35,887 bases of DNA from an uncultured Candidatus Melainabacteria bacterium (GCA_934757255.1 CAKVLL010000018.1:1-35887); one strand, 5' to 3'. Shown: positions 14,272-23,207, counted from the stretch's first letter. The notes: generated by a model not told the origin, from the letters alone. Translations and numbers: made by a program.

Positions 14272-15828
14272 TTATATAAGCACTTTTCGACCAGAATTCT
14301 CATTGTCAATATTAAATGAAAATTTTCCTGATGCAGGAACTGCCCTTTCTTTGCCCCATTGTCTTATTGCATCAATTCTTTCTGGATTAGTTCGTGATAA
14401 TGGTACTACATTTGTAAAATTAGAAATAACAGACTGCATTGTTATTTGTCCATTACTCGAAATGGATTTATATGCAATTTCTTTAATCGTTGATTCAATA
14501 TCAGCACCAGAAAATCCATCTGTTAATGGCACAAGTTTATCAAGAAAATCATCACCAAATTTTTTTCTTAGAAATTTTCTACAATAAATGTCCAAAATAT
14601 CCTTGCGTTCTGTTTCATTAGGCAAATCTACAAAAAATAATTCATCAAAACGACCTTTTCGCAATAATTCTGGTGGTAACTTAGACACATCATTAGCGGT
14701 AGCTACGACAAAAACAAATTTTAAAGATTCTTGCAACCAAAAAAGAAATTGACCAACCATTCTTGTAGATACTCCACTAGAATCTGTTCCTGTTGCTCCG
14801 ACCAATCCTTTTTCAATTTCATCAATCCATAAAATACAAGGAGAAACTGTTTCTGCCAGTTGTAGTGCATCTTTTAGTCTATTTTCAGATTGTCCTACAT
14901 ACATTCCTTGAATTGTTGCAAAATCAAGCCTATATAACGGTAATTGCCAATTACTAGCAATAAACTTTGCAAGTAAACTTTTACCACAACCAGGAACTCC
15001 AACTAGCAAAACTCCTCTTGGAAGTCTTATATTTCTTGATTTTAGAATATCTTTTTTGTCTGGTTGCAATAACACTTTCTTGTTATCAAGCCATAATTTT
15101 AGACCTTTTAAGCCTCCGACACGAACATCATTATCAGTGCAATTAATTTTTTCTAAACCAGAAATGTTAGAAAACATACTGTCTTTTGTGTTTATTATTT
15201 CATTTATGTCCGATTTTTTTATTTCTCGCTTTGCAATCAATGTTGCAATTATATTTTGTATTTCAATTTTACTTAAACCATTAAAAATACTGGCAACTTT
15301 TCTGTAATCATTTTCATCCCATTCAATTGTAATGCTATTTATATATGAACTAATAGAATCTTTTACTATTTTATATATTTCATCTTCTTCCGGCAAATCT
15401 AACTCCAAAGACATGCCTAACCTTTGCAGTTGTTTCCATATTGGATTATTACTAATAACAATAATAACAGCTCCACGTTCTTCTGCTAAAGTTACTAAAT
15501 CTAAAAAATGTCTTGCAGTGATTGTATCTTCTTGAATATCTGTTACTTCTGTCAAAATAAAAGTTAAATTTTGTCGCTGTGTTATTTGCTGACTTATATA
15601 ATCCAATGCTCCAACAATAGATTTATCTTCATTAACTAAATTATTGCTTGATAAATCTATCATACCTTTAGAAAGTGTATGGACATAAATCGGTAAGTGT
15701 AGTTCGTTATTAACATTAGAAAATGCATCAAGTACACGATTTCTTTCGATTGATTTTATGGAAATAAATGGAATTCTAGCTATTAAATATCGTTGTATCT
15801 TATTTGAAAAATCTTGAATATTACTCAT
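14272..15828 (-). CDS. Ycf46-like AAA+ ATPase
   Basis: 518 aa. Residues 1-220 are a divergent N-terminal domain that resembles an inactive ATPase-like fold (QNLTFILTEVTDIQ). The AAA+ core follows: GVPGCGKS (277-284), CILWIDEIEKG (331-341), sensor-1 VATAND (375-380), LPPELLRKGRFDELFF (384-399) with the arginine finger, and sensor-2 GFSGADIE (438-445). The WIDEIEKG and ELLRKGRFDE wording is that of cyanobacterial and plastid Ycf46 ATPases. Such proteins remodel or unfold a partner; here the partner is probably the co-transcribed membrane protein. It is the last gene of the five-gene operon; AGAGG precedes the ATG. Confidence 0.85.
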   Translation of the reverse strand: MSNIQDFSNKIQRYLIARIPFISIKSIERNRVLDAFSNVNNELHLPIYVHTLSKGMIDLSSNNLVNEDKSIVGALDYISQQITQRQNLTFILTEVTDIQEDTITARHFLDLVTLAEERGAVIIVISNNPIWKQLQRLGMSLELDLPEEDEIYKIVKDSISSYINSITIEWDENDYRKVASIFNGLSKIEIQNIIATLIAKREIKKSDINEIINTKDSMFSNISGLEKINCTDNDVRVGGLKGLKLWLDNKKVLLQPDKKDILKSRNIRLPRGVLLVGVPGCGKSLLAKFIASNWQLPLYRLDFATIQGMYVGQSENRLKDALQLAETVSPCILWIDEIEKGLVGATGTDSSGVSTRMVGQFLFWLQESLKFVFVVATANDVSKLPPELLRKGRFDELFFVDLPNETERKDILDIYCRKFLRKKFGDDFLDKLVPLTDGFSGADIESTIKEIAYKSISSNGQITMQSVISNFTNVVPLSRTNPERIDAIRQWGKERAVPASGKFSFNIDNENSGRKVLI

Positions 15829-15840
15829 TATAAATTACCT

Positions 15841-16290
15841 CTAAATATTATCAATTCTATATCCTAGAACAATTCGTTTCAGCTCGCCTGATAAATCTTG
15901 TTTTGCACTTTCATCTAAACTTTTTTGAGATTTCTTAGCACAATTCATTATTTCGGTTATTATTGAAGTTTTAATATCATCAGGTAAAATATTTAATCCA
16001 CCTAATCGTTTTAGAAAAATTAATTCTTTTCTGTAAATTATTAACAGATTTGTTGTGTCAAATGGATTAAAAGCTAATGTGATTCTTTTGTTATAGAATT
16101 CATTGAGTTTTTTTAAGCGATTATTTATCAAGTCCACCAAACGTATTGTAATCCGTTGAGCAATTCCGTCTAACCATTCAATAGAACCTGATTCACAGTT
16201 TTGGATTAATAACTCTTCACAATGTCCAATTTCCCACATTTCTATTTCATCAAAGACTTTACACCATTCTGAATATGTACTTGGTATCAT
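15841..16290 (-). CDS. Hypothetical helical protein, 149 aa (AAA+ operon)
   Basis: Not recognised. Predicted all-helical and soluble, with WCKVFDEIEMWEIGHCEELL near the N-terminus and a charged C-terminal half. The start overlaps the preceding small gene as ATGA and carries AAAGGA upstream; the next gene (AAA+ ATPase) begins 12 bp after its stop. Tight coupling between both partners argues for a fixed-stoichiometry adaptor or substrate of the ATPase. That role is inference. Confidence 0.7.
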   Translation of the reverse strand: MIPSTYSEWCKVFDEIEMWEIGHCEELLIQNCESGSIEWLDGIAQRITIRLVDLINNRLKKLNEFYNKRITLAFNPFDTTNLLIIYRKELIFLKRLGGLNILPDDIKTSIITEIMNCAKKSQKSLDESAKQDLSGELKRIVLGYRIDNI

Positions 16291-16433
16291 AATTTAGTTT
16301 TCCTTTGTACTAATAATGCTGGTGGTAACAAATCCCACTCAGGAAACTTTACTGCTAATTTTTCATTATGCAATTTCTGTTGCTGAATGCGTTTTAGTTG
16401 TTCTTCTTTGCTTAATTTTGAATTGTTTTCCAT
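16287..16433 (-). CDS. Small protein with FPEWDLLPP motif, 48 aa (AAA+ operon)
   Basis: A basic helix (SKEEQLKRIQQQKLHNEKLA) followed by FPEWDLLPPALLVQRK, a proline-rich linear segment that looks like a docking motif. I chose the ATG at 16431-16433; the longer upstream frame would overlap the stop of the membrane-protein gene and begins with a hydrophobic run lacking a ribosome site. The stop overlaps the start of the 149-aa gene. Function unknown. Retention of so small a gene in a tight operon suggests an adaptor peptide. Confidence 0.65.
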   Translation of the reverse strand: MENNSKLSKEEQLKRIQQQKLHNEKLAVKFPEWDLLPPALLVQRKTKL

Positions 16434-16449
16434 ATATAATTTCCATATT

Positions 16450-18180
16450 TTATAGTATTTTTTTCTCTGCATTATTATTAGTAAAATCATTAGCATTATA
16501 GTTTGCTAAAGTTTCTTCAACTTTCTTATATACTGCGTCATAATTTTTATAAGCTTTTTGCCAATCAACAAACTCAGCACAGAAAGCACTTGTAATTGTT
16601 TTTCCACTTTGACAATTATTGTTATATTCCTGCAATGCACATGATCTACCTACAAAATAGAAATACACACTTCGTATAAAATAGATGACTACAAATATCA
16701 TACAAACAACTGGCATTGTTGTTAATTTACCTAAAAATATCCATAAAAGGCAAATAATATTCAGTACCGCTGATATGTAAATAGGAGTTGTTAAACTTTT
16801 AACAAGCTTATCTAATTTGTCTTTAAGGTATTTTTTATAACTCTCAAATAATTTCTTTTCATTTGAACCATCTTTTGTTGTATCAGTCCAATCATCAATT
16901 TTTATTGTTATACTTTGAGGGTATTTACTTCGATAACTTGTTGTAAAATCATTATGTGCATTTGCAATCCATTCTTTGACTAAAAATAATGAAAACTTTT
17001 TTAAAGAAGCAGATGTTGTTTCTGAATTGACAGCATTTACTAATATTTCAAAAAAAGAAACATGATTATTAAATAATATTATTACATTTGTATTAAAATC
17101 TTGTTCCGCTTTTTCTTTATCACCTTGGTGTTTTACAATTAATTCAGCCATGCTTTTTTGCTTTTTTAGGTCAAATTCATCAGAATCATATTCATTTACC
17201 AACCTATACAATAAATCATCTAATGCTTTTACATAATCTATTTTGGTTATCTCAGCATTAATAATGCTATTTAAGTAATTCACAAAACTGGTCTGTTTTT
17301 TTGCATTATTAAGTAGGTTTTCTAACATTGTAAAATCTGGAGAATATTTGGAAAGATATCTAAATGGCAAGTTTTTATCAGCTTCAACGCTTAACAAATC
17401 AATTTTGTTATACCAAATTTTTTCCAAAGCCTTAACTTTTTCTTCATCTCTAGCTAAAATGTTTATCCATTTTTCAATTTGTTTCTTACAAATACCCTGG
17501 GAATCTGGACCAAAAAAGCCATCGGTATACGCATTTAGTAATACAATTGTTTCTTGTGACATTTCTAATGGATTTTGATTTTCAAAATATTTACTTAACC
17601 ATATAAAACTTGCTTTATTTCTCTTTAAACGATTATTGACCAGAGTAAACATTAATTGAGTTTTAATCTGATTCCTCTTTAATCCCTCATTTAATGCTTT
17701 TATAGCTAGTGGTTGGTTATCTGTTAGCCACGCAGATATAGCAATTAATGATGGTGTCAACCAATAACGAGGTGTGCTAATCATGAGTTTTTCGGTAGAA
17801 TTAACTATTACACTTTTGCTAACCAAACCAGTATCGACCGATTGTAAAACTCCAAGCAAAACCTTGCGAACTTTATCATATAAACCAAATTTCTTCTCGA
17901 TTTCTTGATTTAGAATAATAACCTGTCCCTGAGCATGGGTTACATTATTTCGACGTTCTGTTATATCGACAAAAGTTAAAAATTCTTGTTTAAATGTTGC
18001 AACATCAGTTGCCAATGCAACAATAGTAGCTCTGTTAGTACGAACATCATCATCTACTGTAGCTATTTCTCGATGCAAACTAGCAAATTCGGACTCAATT
18101 GCAGTCATCATTAAGCCAATATCTCTTTGGCTGCTTTTAAGTTCTCTTAATATTTTTTCATTATCTTCTTCTAAAGTCAT
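16450..18180 (-). CDS. Coiled-coil membrane protein, 576 aa (AAA+ operon)
   Basis: Not assigned to a family. The N-terminus (about 1-75) is a strong coiled coil (LRELKSSQRDIGLMMTAIES). Residues ~100-460 are helical and soluble with GFFGPDSQGICKKQIEKWI at ~221-239. Two membrane segments follow at ~467-484 and ~488-510, joined by a very short loop, so both large parts face the same side, presumably the cytoplasm. It lies 6 bp after the 179-aa gene and just before the 48-aa gene. The shape (cytosolic sensor-like domain plus membrane hairpin) next to an AAA+ ATPase suggests a membrane-associated effector or scaffold; this is inference. Confidence 0.7.
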   Translation of the reverse strand: MTLEEDNEKILRELKSSQRDIGLMMTAIESEFASLHREIATVDDDVRTNRATIVALATDVATFKQEFLTFVDITERRNNVTHAQGQVIILNQEIEKKFGLYDKVRKVLLGVLQSVDTGLVSKSVIVNSTEKLMISTPRYWLTPSLIAISAWLTDNQPLAIKALNEGLKRNQIKTQLMFTLVNNRLKRNKASFIWLSKYFENQNPLEMSQETIVLLNAYTDGFFGPDSQGICKKQIEKWINILARDEEKVKALEKIWYNKIDLLSVEADKNLPFRYLSKYSPDFTMLENLLNNAKKQTSFVNYLNSIINAEITKIDYVKALDDLLYRLVNEYDSDEFDLKKQKSMAELIVKHQGDKEKAEQDFNTNVIILFNNHVSFFEILVNAVNSETTSASLKKFSLFLVKEWIANAHNDFTTSYRSKYPQSITIKIDDWTDTTKDGSNEKKLFESYKKYLKDKLDKLVKSLTTPIYISAVLNIICLLWIFLGKLTTMPVVCMIFVVIYFIRSVYFYFVGRSCALQEYNNNCQSGKTITSAFCAEFVDWQKAYKNYDAVYKKVEETLANYNANDFTNNNAEKKIL

Positions 18181-18185
18181 TTTAA

Positions 18186-18725
18186 TTAATCTTTCACGAT
18201 TGAAGCTGTTCCATTTTCACTTATGGCAATAAGTTTATCACTATATATTTCTACAAATACATAATTTGGATTAATAGCAAGACTTCTACCCTTTTCTAAT
18301 TCTGGTGGCAAAGCTTCATTAACCATATAATGTTTTAAAATCATTCTGCCATAACCTATTGAATGAGTCCTCTCATCAATACCTAATATATTATTTAAGC
18401 TTAAAGTGTGGACATCATAACCTTCACCAAGATAACATTTCCCCAAAACTCCTAAAAATGTTTCATCATAAACAATATTCGGAACAGAATTTTGTACAGT
18501 TTCTACAATATTTTTTATTTTTTCAGCAGACATTGAATATCCTTCAATATCAAGATTTTTTATCTGTTCAATATAACTTTGAGGTCTTTTTTCTCTAAAA
18601 ACAAGCTCAGGACTCTTAAAAGTATTTTTTTCTTTCAAATAAGAATCTGCTATAGAAAGCTGTTTTTCTTCATTAAAAGTCATATCAAAATGTAATTTGT
18701 CTGTATTTATAATTGGTTTTGGCAT
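18186..18725 (-). CDS. Hypothetical protein, 179 aa, first gene of AAA+ operon
   Basis: Not recognised. The C-terminal half is mixed alpha/beta with GVLGKCYLGEGYDVHTLSL (~93-111), HSIGYGRMILKHYM (~121-134) and NYVFVEIYSDKLIAIS. The N-terminal third is charged and possibly disordered. It heads the operon 18725-14272 and faces a divergent Xre gene across 165 bp rich in palindromes. The stop is 5 bp from the start of the membrane-protein gene, so they are co-expressed. Role unknown; a sensor or substrate-recognition subunit would fit its place. Confidence 0.7.
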   Translation of the reverse strand: MPKPIINTDKLHFDMTFNEEKQLSIADSYLKEKNTFKSPELVFREKRPQSYIEQIKNLDIEGYSMSAEKIKNIVETVQNSVPNIVYDETFLGVLGKCYLGEGYDVHTLSLNNILGIDERTHSIGYGRMILKHYMVNEALPPELEKGRSLAINPNYVFVEIYSDKLIAISENGTASIVKD

Positions 18726-18779
18726 AAGATTTCCATTTCTTTCTTAGTTCAATAGAACAATAAAATACATATTAATGAT

Positions 18780-18874
18780 AAGTATACAATCATTTGTGAT
18801 GACAAATCAATCATTTATATACACTATCTTGATACGTAATAATCTTTTTATTAGAATTGTAATAAAGTATACTT
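18780..18874. promoter_or_regulatory. Divergent promoter/operator region of Xre and AAA+ operon
   Basis: TTGATA (18829-18834), 17 bp, TAGAAT (18852-18857) forms a promoter for the Xre gene. AAGTATAC at 18780-18787 and the palindrome AAGTATACTT at 18865-18874 share a GTATAC core on either side of it, and ATTTGT-gatg-ACAAAT (18792-18807) is a further inverted repeat. The right AAGTATACTT lies just past the expected start, where bound repressor would block the Xre transcript. A minus-strand promoter for the operon is not clear. Confidence 0.55.
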
Positions 18875-18890
18875 GAGTTGAGAGGTAGTT

Positions 18891-19217
18891 ATGTCAACAT
18901 TAAGTATACAAGTGGGGAAAAGAATTAGGGAACTTAGAGAAGCAAGAAACTTGAAACAAGTTGAACTTGCGGAGTTAATTGACATGGAAGCTACAAATTT
19001 GAGCAAGCTTGAAAAGGGAGTTCATCTTCCTAAAGAAGATAACTTAAATAAAATAACAAAAGCATTGAGAATTGATATAAAGGATTTATTTGATTTTGGA
19101 CATTTAAAGTCAAAATCTGAATTAATAGAAGATATTAACCAAATTTTTGAACAATCGACACTAGAGGAAATGCGATTTTTTCACAAAATTTTGATGTCAT
19201 ATAAAGAATTGAAGTGA
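18891..19217 (+). CDS. Xre-family regulator with C-terminal extension (copy A of module)
   Basis: 108 aa. HTH_3 domain at ~8-66 (RIRELREARNLKQVELAELI, LSKLEKGVHLPK) followed by a 40-aa helical tail (LIEDINQIFEQSTLEEM), the usual length of small oligomerising repressors. GAGAGG precedes the ATG, and a TTGATA/TAGAAT promoter lies upstream. It is divergent from the AAA+ operon, whose repressor it may be, and convergent with the 171-aa gene, from which it is separated by one base. The regulator at 28745 has the same architecture and the same downstream neighbour but a clearly different sequence. Confidence 0.88.
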   Translation: MSTLSIQVGKRIRELREARNLKQVELAELIDMEATNLSKLEKGVHLPKEDNLNKITKALRIDIKDLFDFGHLKSKSELIEDINQIFEQSTLEEMRFFHKILMSYKELK

Positions 19218-19218
19218 T

Positions 19219-19737
19219 TTATACCAACTTTAAACTCAAACCGGAATTAGTTTGCATAAAGCTCGGCTTATTTTTTAGAGTAAATAACACTTTATAATCT
19301 CTAAGAATTTTCAGCATTTGAGCTAGTACAATTTTGTCAAAATAACATTGCCCTATTGCAATTTTGGACTCCCGTCTTTCGTTCAAAGATTGCTTTGCTC
19401 TATAAACATAAACACTTTTATTCTCATCAATTGCCCTAACTAAAATCGCACGCATATAATACCTGTTGAAATCAGAAAATGCGAGTAATGTCGCTATATT
19501 TGAAGGTATTTTTCTTTCATTTTTGTTCTTATCTTTGAAAAGAGAATTCACTAATGCTCGCTCTAAACCTTCAACAGTTCCATACTCAAAACATTTTCTC
19601 AATAATTCTTTATATCGTGCGATATAACTACTTTGTAAAGAACTTGGTTCATAAAACAAACCATTCTCAATATCACGCACTAACTCACTAATCATAATAA
19701 AACGTGTATCGTTGTCAAAATTTGGGAAATTGTACAT
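19219..19737 (-). CDS. Duplicated hypothetical protein, copy A (172 aa)
   Basis: Not recognised by name. Starts MYNFPNFDNDTRFIMISELV and contains FSDFNRYYMRAILVRAIDEN at ~108-127, a short strand set VYVYRAKQSLNER, and ends near NSGLSLK. Soluble. AAGGAG precedes the ATG. It lies convergent to an Xre gene with a 1-bp gap. A second copy at 29059-29574 is about 98-99% identical over ~518 bp by eye, though the neighbouring Xre genes differ. The strict pairing suggests a two-gene module; the role is unknown. Confidence 0.8.
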   Translation of the reverse strand: MYNFPNFDNDTRFIMISELVRDIENGLFYEPSSLQSSYIARYKELLRKCFEYGTVEGLERALVNSLFKDKNKNERKIPSNIATLLAFSDFNRYYMRAILVRAIDENKSVYVYRAKQSLNERRESKIAIGQCYFDKIVLAQMLKILRDYKVLFTLKNKPSFMQTNSGLSLKLV

Positions 19738-19791
19738 ATAAACTCCTTAAATTTATTCATATAAATTTAAGGAGTTCACTAATGCAATTTT

Positions 19792-20652
19792 TTATTCTGA
19801 AAAGCCCATTTGTGTAATATCAATGTTTGGATATTTTGACAATAGTTTTTCAAATTTTTCTTCAAATTTATTGTAAGGGTGGTTCGTTAGTAACACCGAA
19901 ATTACAAAACAAATTGCAGAAACCTTATTATTCTTAATATCTTTACTATGCCACTCATCAATTTTTTGTGGTTCAGAAAACTTAATTTTTAATTCTCGAT
20001 TCCATAATCTTGAATGATGAGCACAAATATTTCTAACAGTAGCAAGGACATGTACCCAATTTACTAAAACAGGATAGATAAAATAATTAGGTACTAAATC
20101 TTTAGCAATTATTTTTAAATCTTTAAAATTAAGCCCATTGAGAATTTTAGACAAATCACCCATAGACAATACTTCTGAAATCATCCAAAATGGTGGCAAA
20201 CTGGGGGCAGAATATTTTTCAAAGTAATACTTTATGAATGTATCTTTCTTCAAGCCCTTTTCATTTTCTAATATTTCTAAAGTCTTTTTATAATCTTTTT
20301 CTGAGCGAAAATTATTTTTGTCATAAAACCAGTGTGAACCATAGTTTGTACACATTTGCAAACATATTTTAGCTCTTAAAGAAACTTCTATAAGTCTAAT
20401 ATTTTCAAAGATTAAAAGTTTTAACTCTTTATCAAAATTGTAAAGATTCACAATATCTTCAAAAGTTGTATTTTTAGAGAATCTGTCATTTACTTGAAAG
20501 TATTTCATATAAGCTGATAATCTATAATAAGTTATATTGCTTAAAATGCTTTCTGCGAAATTTTCATCAACAATTATTAATCCTCTTGATTTGAGTAATT
20601 CAATTTGTTCTTTGACACAAATTGCAGGCTTATTAAATCTAATCTTGTCCAC
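19792..20652 (-). CDS. Abi_2 (AbiD/AbiF-type) abortive infection HEPN protein
   Basis: Opens with KIRFNKPAICVKEQIELLKS, then RGLIIVD and ITYYRLSAYMKYFQ, the hallmark N-terminus of Abi_2. The C-terminal half has TVRNICAHHSRLWNREL, the R-x4-H motif of HEPN ribonucleases. By family it is an RNA-targeting toxin that halts growth on phage infection. I take the GTG at 20650-20652 as the start because AAGGA sits 7 nt ahead and the product then begins like other family members. An ATG at 20694 is open in frame, but it lies inside a terminator-like hairpin and lacks a ribosome site. Own promoter region at 20720-20735. 286 aa, normal for the family. Confidence 0.9.
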   Translation of the reverse strand: MDKIRFNKPAICVKEQIELLKSRGLIIVDENFAESILSNITYYRLSAYMKYFQVNDRFSKNTTFEDIVNLYNFDKELKLLIFENIRLIEVSLRAKICLQMCTNYGSHWFYDKNNFRSEKDYKKTLEILENEKGLKKDTFIKYYFEKYSAPSLPPFWMISEVLSMGDLSKILNGLNFKDLKIIAKDLVPNYFIYPVLVNWVHVLATVRNICAHHSRLWNRELKIKFSEPQKIDEWHSKDIKNNKVSAICFVISVLLTNHPYNKFEEKFEKLLSKYPNIDITQMGFSE

Positions 20653-20669
20653 GTAAAAATCCTTATTAC

Positions 20670-20720
20670 AAAAAAGACTCGCTGATTTGAGCATTGTTAA
20701 GAGGCTTAGCGAGTACTATT
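20670..20720 (-). ncRNA. Terminator-like leader hairpin upstream of Abi_2
   Basis: On the minus strand, ACTCGCT (20714-20708) pairs with AGCGAGT (20683-20677) and is followed by CTTTTTT, then by the AAGGA and GTG of the Abi_2 gene. The -10 box TATAAT (20732-20727) places the start at ~20720, just before the stem. It could be an attenuator or a tiny RNA controlling the toxin. AbiF-type genes are, as I recall, reported to have a conserved upstream noncoding RNA; I cannot say this is the same one. Confidence 0.5.
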
Positions 20721-20735
20721 GATATAATTATATCA
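20720..20735. promoter_or_regulatory. Palindromic promoter/operator of the Abi_2 gene
   Basis: TGATATAATTATATCA is a perfect 16-bp palindrome that contains TATAAT on both strands, about 70 bp before the chosen GTG. It doubles as -10 box and likely repressor site. Confidence 0.5.
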
Positions 20736-20765
20736 GATTTTTTAATTAAATGCAAGGTTAAAACC

Positions 20766-23207
20766 TTAAAAATCATTATTATTTAATGCTTTAAGTGTTA
20801 ATTCTATAACTTCTTTATCATTACTTGGTAAAAGGGTTTTATCTATTTGATCTAATCTTTCTTGTATATCTATGTCACCTAAAAATGTTAATAATTCTTC
20901 TTTTTGAATTTTATAATATTCATTATAATGCACTCCTGATGAACTACGTATTTTATGTTTTAATATATGTAAGAATTCAATAAAACCAGTATTCTCTTTT
21001 GTCAATACATTTAAATAAGCTTTTAAACGTTGCTTATCACCAATATCATACCAAAAATATAATAATGAAAGAGCTTTTCTATGCTTAATTAAACATCCAT
21101 TGAAAGGTTTGTTCTCATCATTGTTACTGTTTAAATCATTTTCCGCCCATTTATATAATTCCGAAGTCAAGCATTGTGCCAAGTCTTGATATTCGTCAAA
21201 ATTAATATAGTTTAACTCAATCTCTCCTTTATTTTTTGTTAAGGCACTTTTAATCAAATTAATGTAATTAATTGCGGGATAAATACTTTGATTGTTAGTA
21301 ATACAAGTTTTTAAGAGTTCCAATTGATTATCAAGTTCTTTCTTTTGTAGTAATTGATATGTAATTCTATCAATATTAACATATATTTCAAAAGCCCAAA
21401 AACCCTCATCTGATAAATCAAAATAATCCCCAAGATTAAATAGGGCTTTAATAATGTTTTCAACATTATTGCAAGAAATATCATCAATATAATTTTCTAA
21501 TTGCTCTAAGAAGTTCTTAATTTTACCTTGTGTGTTTAAGTCTAGTAACTTATTTGAAAAATCAGTAATATCTTCTATACTATTAAGTACATCTTTCATT
21601 TGATTAAGTGAAATTACATTTTCATCAATATTATATGTAAAAAATTTATGGAAATGCTCCTGACAACAAATTCTTCCATTCTTTTTTCTTGTTTCAGTTG
21701 TTTCACAGCTCAAATTAAAAGTTTTGTATATCTGTGAATATGGAAATAAATTTGCGATTAGTTGTTCAAAATCTTTTCTTAAACTTGGTGAATAACTTTC
21801 TAAGATTTTATTTAACTTACTCTTTATTTCGTTTTTGTCTTCATTATTATATTGATTAGATGACACTAAAAATAGTTCTTGATTAGTAGAGATAAACTCA
21901 TAGATTTGAGGATGAAAAAGTTGTAAAGCTATAATAATCATAAAATCAATGATGTTAACTTCTCCATGTATTTTAGGATTATAAGCAATTTCTAATGTGT
22001 TGAAATATCTTATTACATCTCTTGGGCTGTTAAATAATTTTAAAAATCCATTATGTGCTGTTAAATTCCAATAGTCTTGATATTTTTCATTCCAATCTTT
22101 TTCAATTTGCGGATGAATACTTATAAAGTCATTAAAACCTTGTATTAAATACTCCTGATAATCATTTATATATATTTGAGGTAAATTTATAGGGACTTGT
22201 ATAATTTTTTCTAAAAATTCTTCACCTTTTCCATGGCTATAATTATCCAAGGCATTAATAACAACTTCTTTATCAAAAGATAAAAAATAAATAATTTTCG
22301 GAAAATTAGCTACAGATTTTATAAGTTTAAATAATACAAAAATTTCATCTGTACTCAGTCTATCTATATCATCAATAAAAATGATAATTTTTCTGTTTAA
22401 TTTTAATAAATGTTCTTCAAGATTCGTTTTCAAACTTGCAATATCGGAATTTGATGAATTTTGAAAGATTCCCCTAAAAAAACTGTAACATAAATTTTTT
22501 GAATAATTATCTATAGCCGCAATTACACTACTATACATCGGGTTATTATTTGTTTCATCAATTTTATTTCTTAGTGTTTCAAAAAAGTCTTTTAATAAAA
22601 TTTCTTTACTAGTAGCATTCCAAGGTGAAAAATTTACTATTATTGGTTCTTGTTTTTGTGATTCACTATTATTTCTTATCAAAATACTTCTATTAATATT
22701 ATTAATAATATTTTTTATTAAAGTTAACAAAAAATTCAGGTTAAATGGTTTCATTATGATTATATATAGAATAAATGTAATTTTTGCCAACCATTCAATG
22801 ACACTAATTATATCTAAAATATTTATAAATATAGAAGAAAAAGAATTTATAATATTGTATCCAAAATTTGTAGAAAGAACAAATTCTGTAAATGAAAAAG
22901 TGCACAGAATATAAACTAATAAAATTTTTGATATAAAATTAAACACTTTATTACAAAAGTCCGCAAAAGATGTCCATTTTAAAGAGTTTGTTTTAGATTC
23001 TATGCTTTGTTGTAATGATAATTTTATTAAATTTATCAAACTGGTTTTTCCACTACCCCATTTGCCACACAAGCCAAATACAAAGCTTTCGCTGTTATTA
23101 TTTTGTGAGACATTTAATAATGTTTTTGCTATTGTTTGAGCGAAATCATATCTTCTTAGCTTATCAGAGTCAATATTATGAATTGGTATGTCAGGCTTTA
23201 AAGTCAT
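20766..23207 (-). CDS. KAP-family P-loop NTPase with membrane insertion
   Basis: 813 aa. Walker A GKWGSGKTS (48-56) is followed, as in KAP NTPases, by membrane segments inserted before Walker B (hydrophobic stretches ~92-112, ~117-135 and ~137-152). Walker B is KIIIFIDDIDRL (273-284), and the conserved FLEKIIQVPINLP (331-343) follows. Both the N-terminus and the ~450-residue C-terminal helical region should be cytosolic. KAP proteins include phage-exclusion factors such as PifA, and this one lies beside Abi_2 at the element edge, so an anti-phage role is likely by context. AAGGATATT precedes the ATG. It is first in its strand from the right end. Confidence 0.88.
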   Translation of the reverse strand: MTLKPDIPIHNIDSDKLRRYDFAQTIAKTLLNVSQNNNSESFVFGLCGKWGSGKTSLINLIKLSLQQSIESKTNSLKWTSFADFCNKVFNFISKILLVYILCTFSFTEFVLSTNFGYNIINSFSSIFINILDIISVIEWLAKITFILYIIIMKPFNLNFLLTLIKNIINNINRSILIRNNSESQKQEPIIVNFSPWNATSKEILLKDFFETLRNKIDETNNNPMYSSVIAAIDNYSKNLCYSFFRGIFQNSSNSDIASLKTNLEEHLLKLNRKIIIFIDDIDRLSTDEIFVLFKLIKSVANFPKIIYFLSFDKEVVINALDNYSHGKGEEFLEKIIQVPINLPQIYINDYQEYLIQGFNDFISIHPQIEKDWNEKYQDYWNLTAHNGFLKLFNSPRDVIRYFNTLEIAYNPKIHGEVNIIDFMIIIALQLFHPQIYEFISTNQELFLVSSNQYNNEDKNEIKSKLNKILESYSPSLRKDFEQLIANLFPYSQIYKTFNLSCETTETRKKNGRICCQEHFHKFFTYNIDENVISLNQMKDVLNSIEDITDFSNKLLDLNTQGKIKNFLEQLENYIDDISCNNVENIIKALFNLGDYFDLSDEGFWAFEIYVNIDRITYQLLQKKELDNQLELLKTCITNNQSIYPAINYINLIKSALTKNKGEIELNYINFDEYQDLAQCLTSELYKWAENDLNSNNDENKPFNGCLIKHRKALSLLYFWYDIGDKQRLKAYLNVLTKENTGFIEFLHILKHKIRSSSGVHYNEYYKIQKEELLTFLGDIDIQERLDQIDKTLLPSNDKEVIELTLKALNNNDF

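Noticed and set aside
14272..15828. FtsH or proteasome-type AAA+ protease
   Set aside because: No HEXXH or protease domain is present and the wording of the core matches Ycf46.
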